A stretch of 6,062 nt of DNA from Dysgonomonas sp. (lineage in GTDB: Bacteria > Bacteroidota > Bacteroidia > Bacteroidales > Dysgonomonadaceae): assembly GCA_003523545.1 (NCBI GenBank), contig DQAM01000029.1, forward strand, positions 1-6,062. The letters are read 5' to 3'. Both the position numbers and the translations under genes were made by a program. Below, piece after piece: positions 5,649-6,062 of this stretch (position 1 is the first letter of the stretch; every line of letters begins with the position of its first letter). Under the pieces are notes generated by a model that searched no databases, was not told the origin of the DNA, and saw only the letters and a program-made list of their open reading frames with translations.

Positions 5649-5692
5649 ATGAGCCAATAACCAATAACCAATAACCAAAATTCTTTGAGCCA
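5649..5692 (+). promoter_or_regulatory. GAGCCA operator pair upstream of the decarboxylase
   Basis: ATGAGCCA (5649-5656) and TTGAGCCA (5685-5692) are 36 bp apart, 14 bp more than the 22 bp at the reductase promoter. The extra length is two additional copies of a 7-bp tandem unit. The downstream half lies in the 17-bp block identical to 3998-4014 and, counted as TTTGAGCCA from 5684, starts 40 bp before the -7 element. The upstream half begins five bases after the AraC copy 2 stop codon. Confidence 0.6.
5654..5675 (+). repeat. Tandem 7-bp repeat (CCAATAA x3) inside the operator
   Basis: CCAATAA occurs at 5654-5660, 5661-5667 and 5668-5674 without interruption and then grades into CCAAAATTC. 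The matching segments at the reductase (from 3990) and araC (from 2988) promoters have a single unit. Slippage is the simplest origin. The repeat sets the distance between the two GAGCCA half-sites. Confidence 0.75.
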
Positions 5693-5696
5693 ATGA

Positions 5697-5731
5697 GAAA
5701 AACAAATAGGAAGCATTCAACTCTACCTTTG
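5697..5731 (+). promoter_or_regulatory. Decarboxylase promoter core, GAAAAAC in place of -33
   Basis: TACCTTTG (5724-5731) is the -7 element and GAAAAAC (5697-5703) stands 20 bp upstream where a TTTG would be expected, exactly as at 4019-4025. The predicted start near 5738 leaves about 19 bases to the ATG, including TAGGAA about 8 bases before it as a possible ribosome-binding site. Confidence 0.55.
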
Positions 5732-5756
5732 TAAGGTAACTTAATAGGAATGAATT

Positions 5757-6062
5757 ATGAAGAAAATAATATCAATCATCTTCTTATGCGGAATGATTAA
5801 CAATGTAAATGCACAGGATATGGAAACAAAAAATAATATACTCTCTCCCCGTCAGGAGAAGATAGTTACCATTTCAGCTTTTGCCGCAACAGGCAATCTC
5901 GATAAGCTGAAAACAGAACTCGACGCCGGACTGGATGCCGGACTGACTGTAAATGAAATAAAAGAAGTGATTGCCCACCTGTATGCCTATTGCGGTTTCC
6001 CACGAAGCCTGCAAGCCAACGGCACCTTTGCCGCCCAGCGGCAGGAACAGATCGGAAGAGCG
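5757..6062 (+). CDS. Exported carboxymuconolactone decarboxylase-family protein (partial)
   Basis: The frame starts at the ATG at 5757 and is open to the contig end, 102 codons, without its C-terminus. Residues 1-19 (MKKIISIIFLCGMINNVNA) look like a Sec signal peptide with cleavage before Q20, so the protein should be periplasmic. Residues about 35-95 match the alpha-helical carboxymuconolactone decarboxylase domain: A-A-T-G-N-L-D-K-L, then L-D-A-G-L-T-V-N-E-I-K-E-V-I-A-H-L-Y-A-Y-C-G-F-P-R-S-L (near 61-87). Members of this family include decarboxylases and AhpD-like peroxidase partners. Only one cysteine, in Y-C-G-F-P, is visible, not the C-x-x-C of AhpD, so I would not predict peroxidase reductase activity. 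The promoter carries the same operator as the reductase gene. The last 14 bases are adapter, so residues after about 97 are not real and the true continuation is unknown. Confidence 0.8.
   Translation, partial: MKKIISIIFLCGMINNVNAQDMETKNNILSPRQEKIVTISAFAATGNLDKLKTELDAGLDAGLTVNEIKEVIAHLYAYCGFPRSLQANGTFAAQRQEQIGRA
6049..6062 (+). other. Illumina adapter sequence at contig end
   Basis: AGATCGGAAGAGCG is identical to the first 14 bases of an Illumina adapter and stops exactly at the end of the window. A 14-base exact match at the very edge is not expected by chance. It creates the last residues, I-G-R-A, of the open frame. Confidence 0.9.

Noticed and set aside
1..6062. CRISPR array, tRNA, rRNA, riboswitch
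   Set aside because: None of the repeats has spacer structure typical of CRISPR, and I see no tRNA, rRNA or riboswitch signature on either strand.

Overview
The window looks like a contig from a Bacteroidota genome, most likely order Bacteroidales. Three intergenic regions carry promoters with the phylum-specific -7 element TAnnTTTG. The ribosome-binding regions are A-rich with weak Shine-Dalgarno character, and the IS21 transposase, methyltransferase and AraC proteins read as Bacteroidales types. The genus cannot be fixed from sequence alone. The last 14 bases (6049-6062) equal the start of the Illumina adapter, so the right end is a contig edge with untrimmed adapter and not biology.

Positions 1-254 hold nothing I can identify. 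Positions about 286-1756 are a damaged IS21-family insertion sequence on the minus strand. It has an istA transposase with a one-base deletion near 536-538, no C-terminal end and no istB. It also has a well-preserved upstream end made of five GGGGTCA heptamers at an exact 24-bp period, and a hairpin just before the istA start. The IS abuts the last ~55 codons of a flavin reductase-family gene (to 1922). An intact class I SAM-dependent methyltransferase follows on the minus strand (2024-2758), with a good promoter at 2781-2812.

The right half is a compact regulatory locus, all on the plus strand: an AraC-family regulator (3032-3853), a RibD-C/dihydrofolate reductase-like oxidoreductase with a one-base frameshift (4084-4798), a second AraC regulator 23 bp after it (4822-5643), and a secreted carboxymuconolactone decarboxylase-family protein that runs off the contig (5757 to end). 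The two AraC proteins are gapless paralogues, 273 residues each and about 60% identical by hand count.

The unusual part is the shared control sequence. A TTGAGCCA-type motif lies upstream of the first AraC gene, the reductase and the decarboxylase. At the two enzyme promoters the motif pair ends exactly 40 bp before TACCTTTG, and GAAAAAC replaces a normal -33 box, which fits activator-dependent promoters. At the araC promoter the single motif contains the -33 TTTG itself, which fits autorepression. The reductase promoter has an extra array, CTGTTTAAC three times at exact 22-bp spacing. The decarboxylase operator is stretched by two extra copies of a 7-bp tandem unit. The inferred picture is a small regulon controlled by duplicated AraC regulators, probably for electrophile or redox stress, with the inducer unknown.
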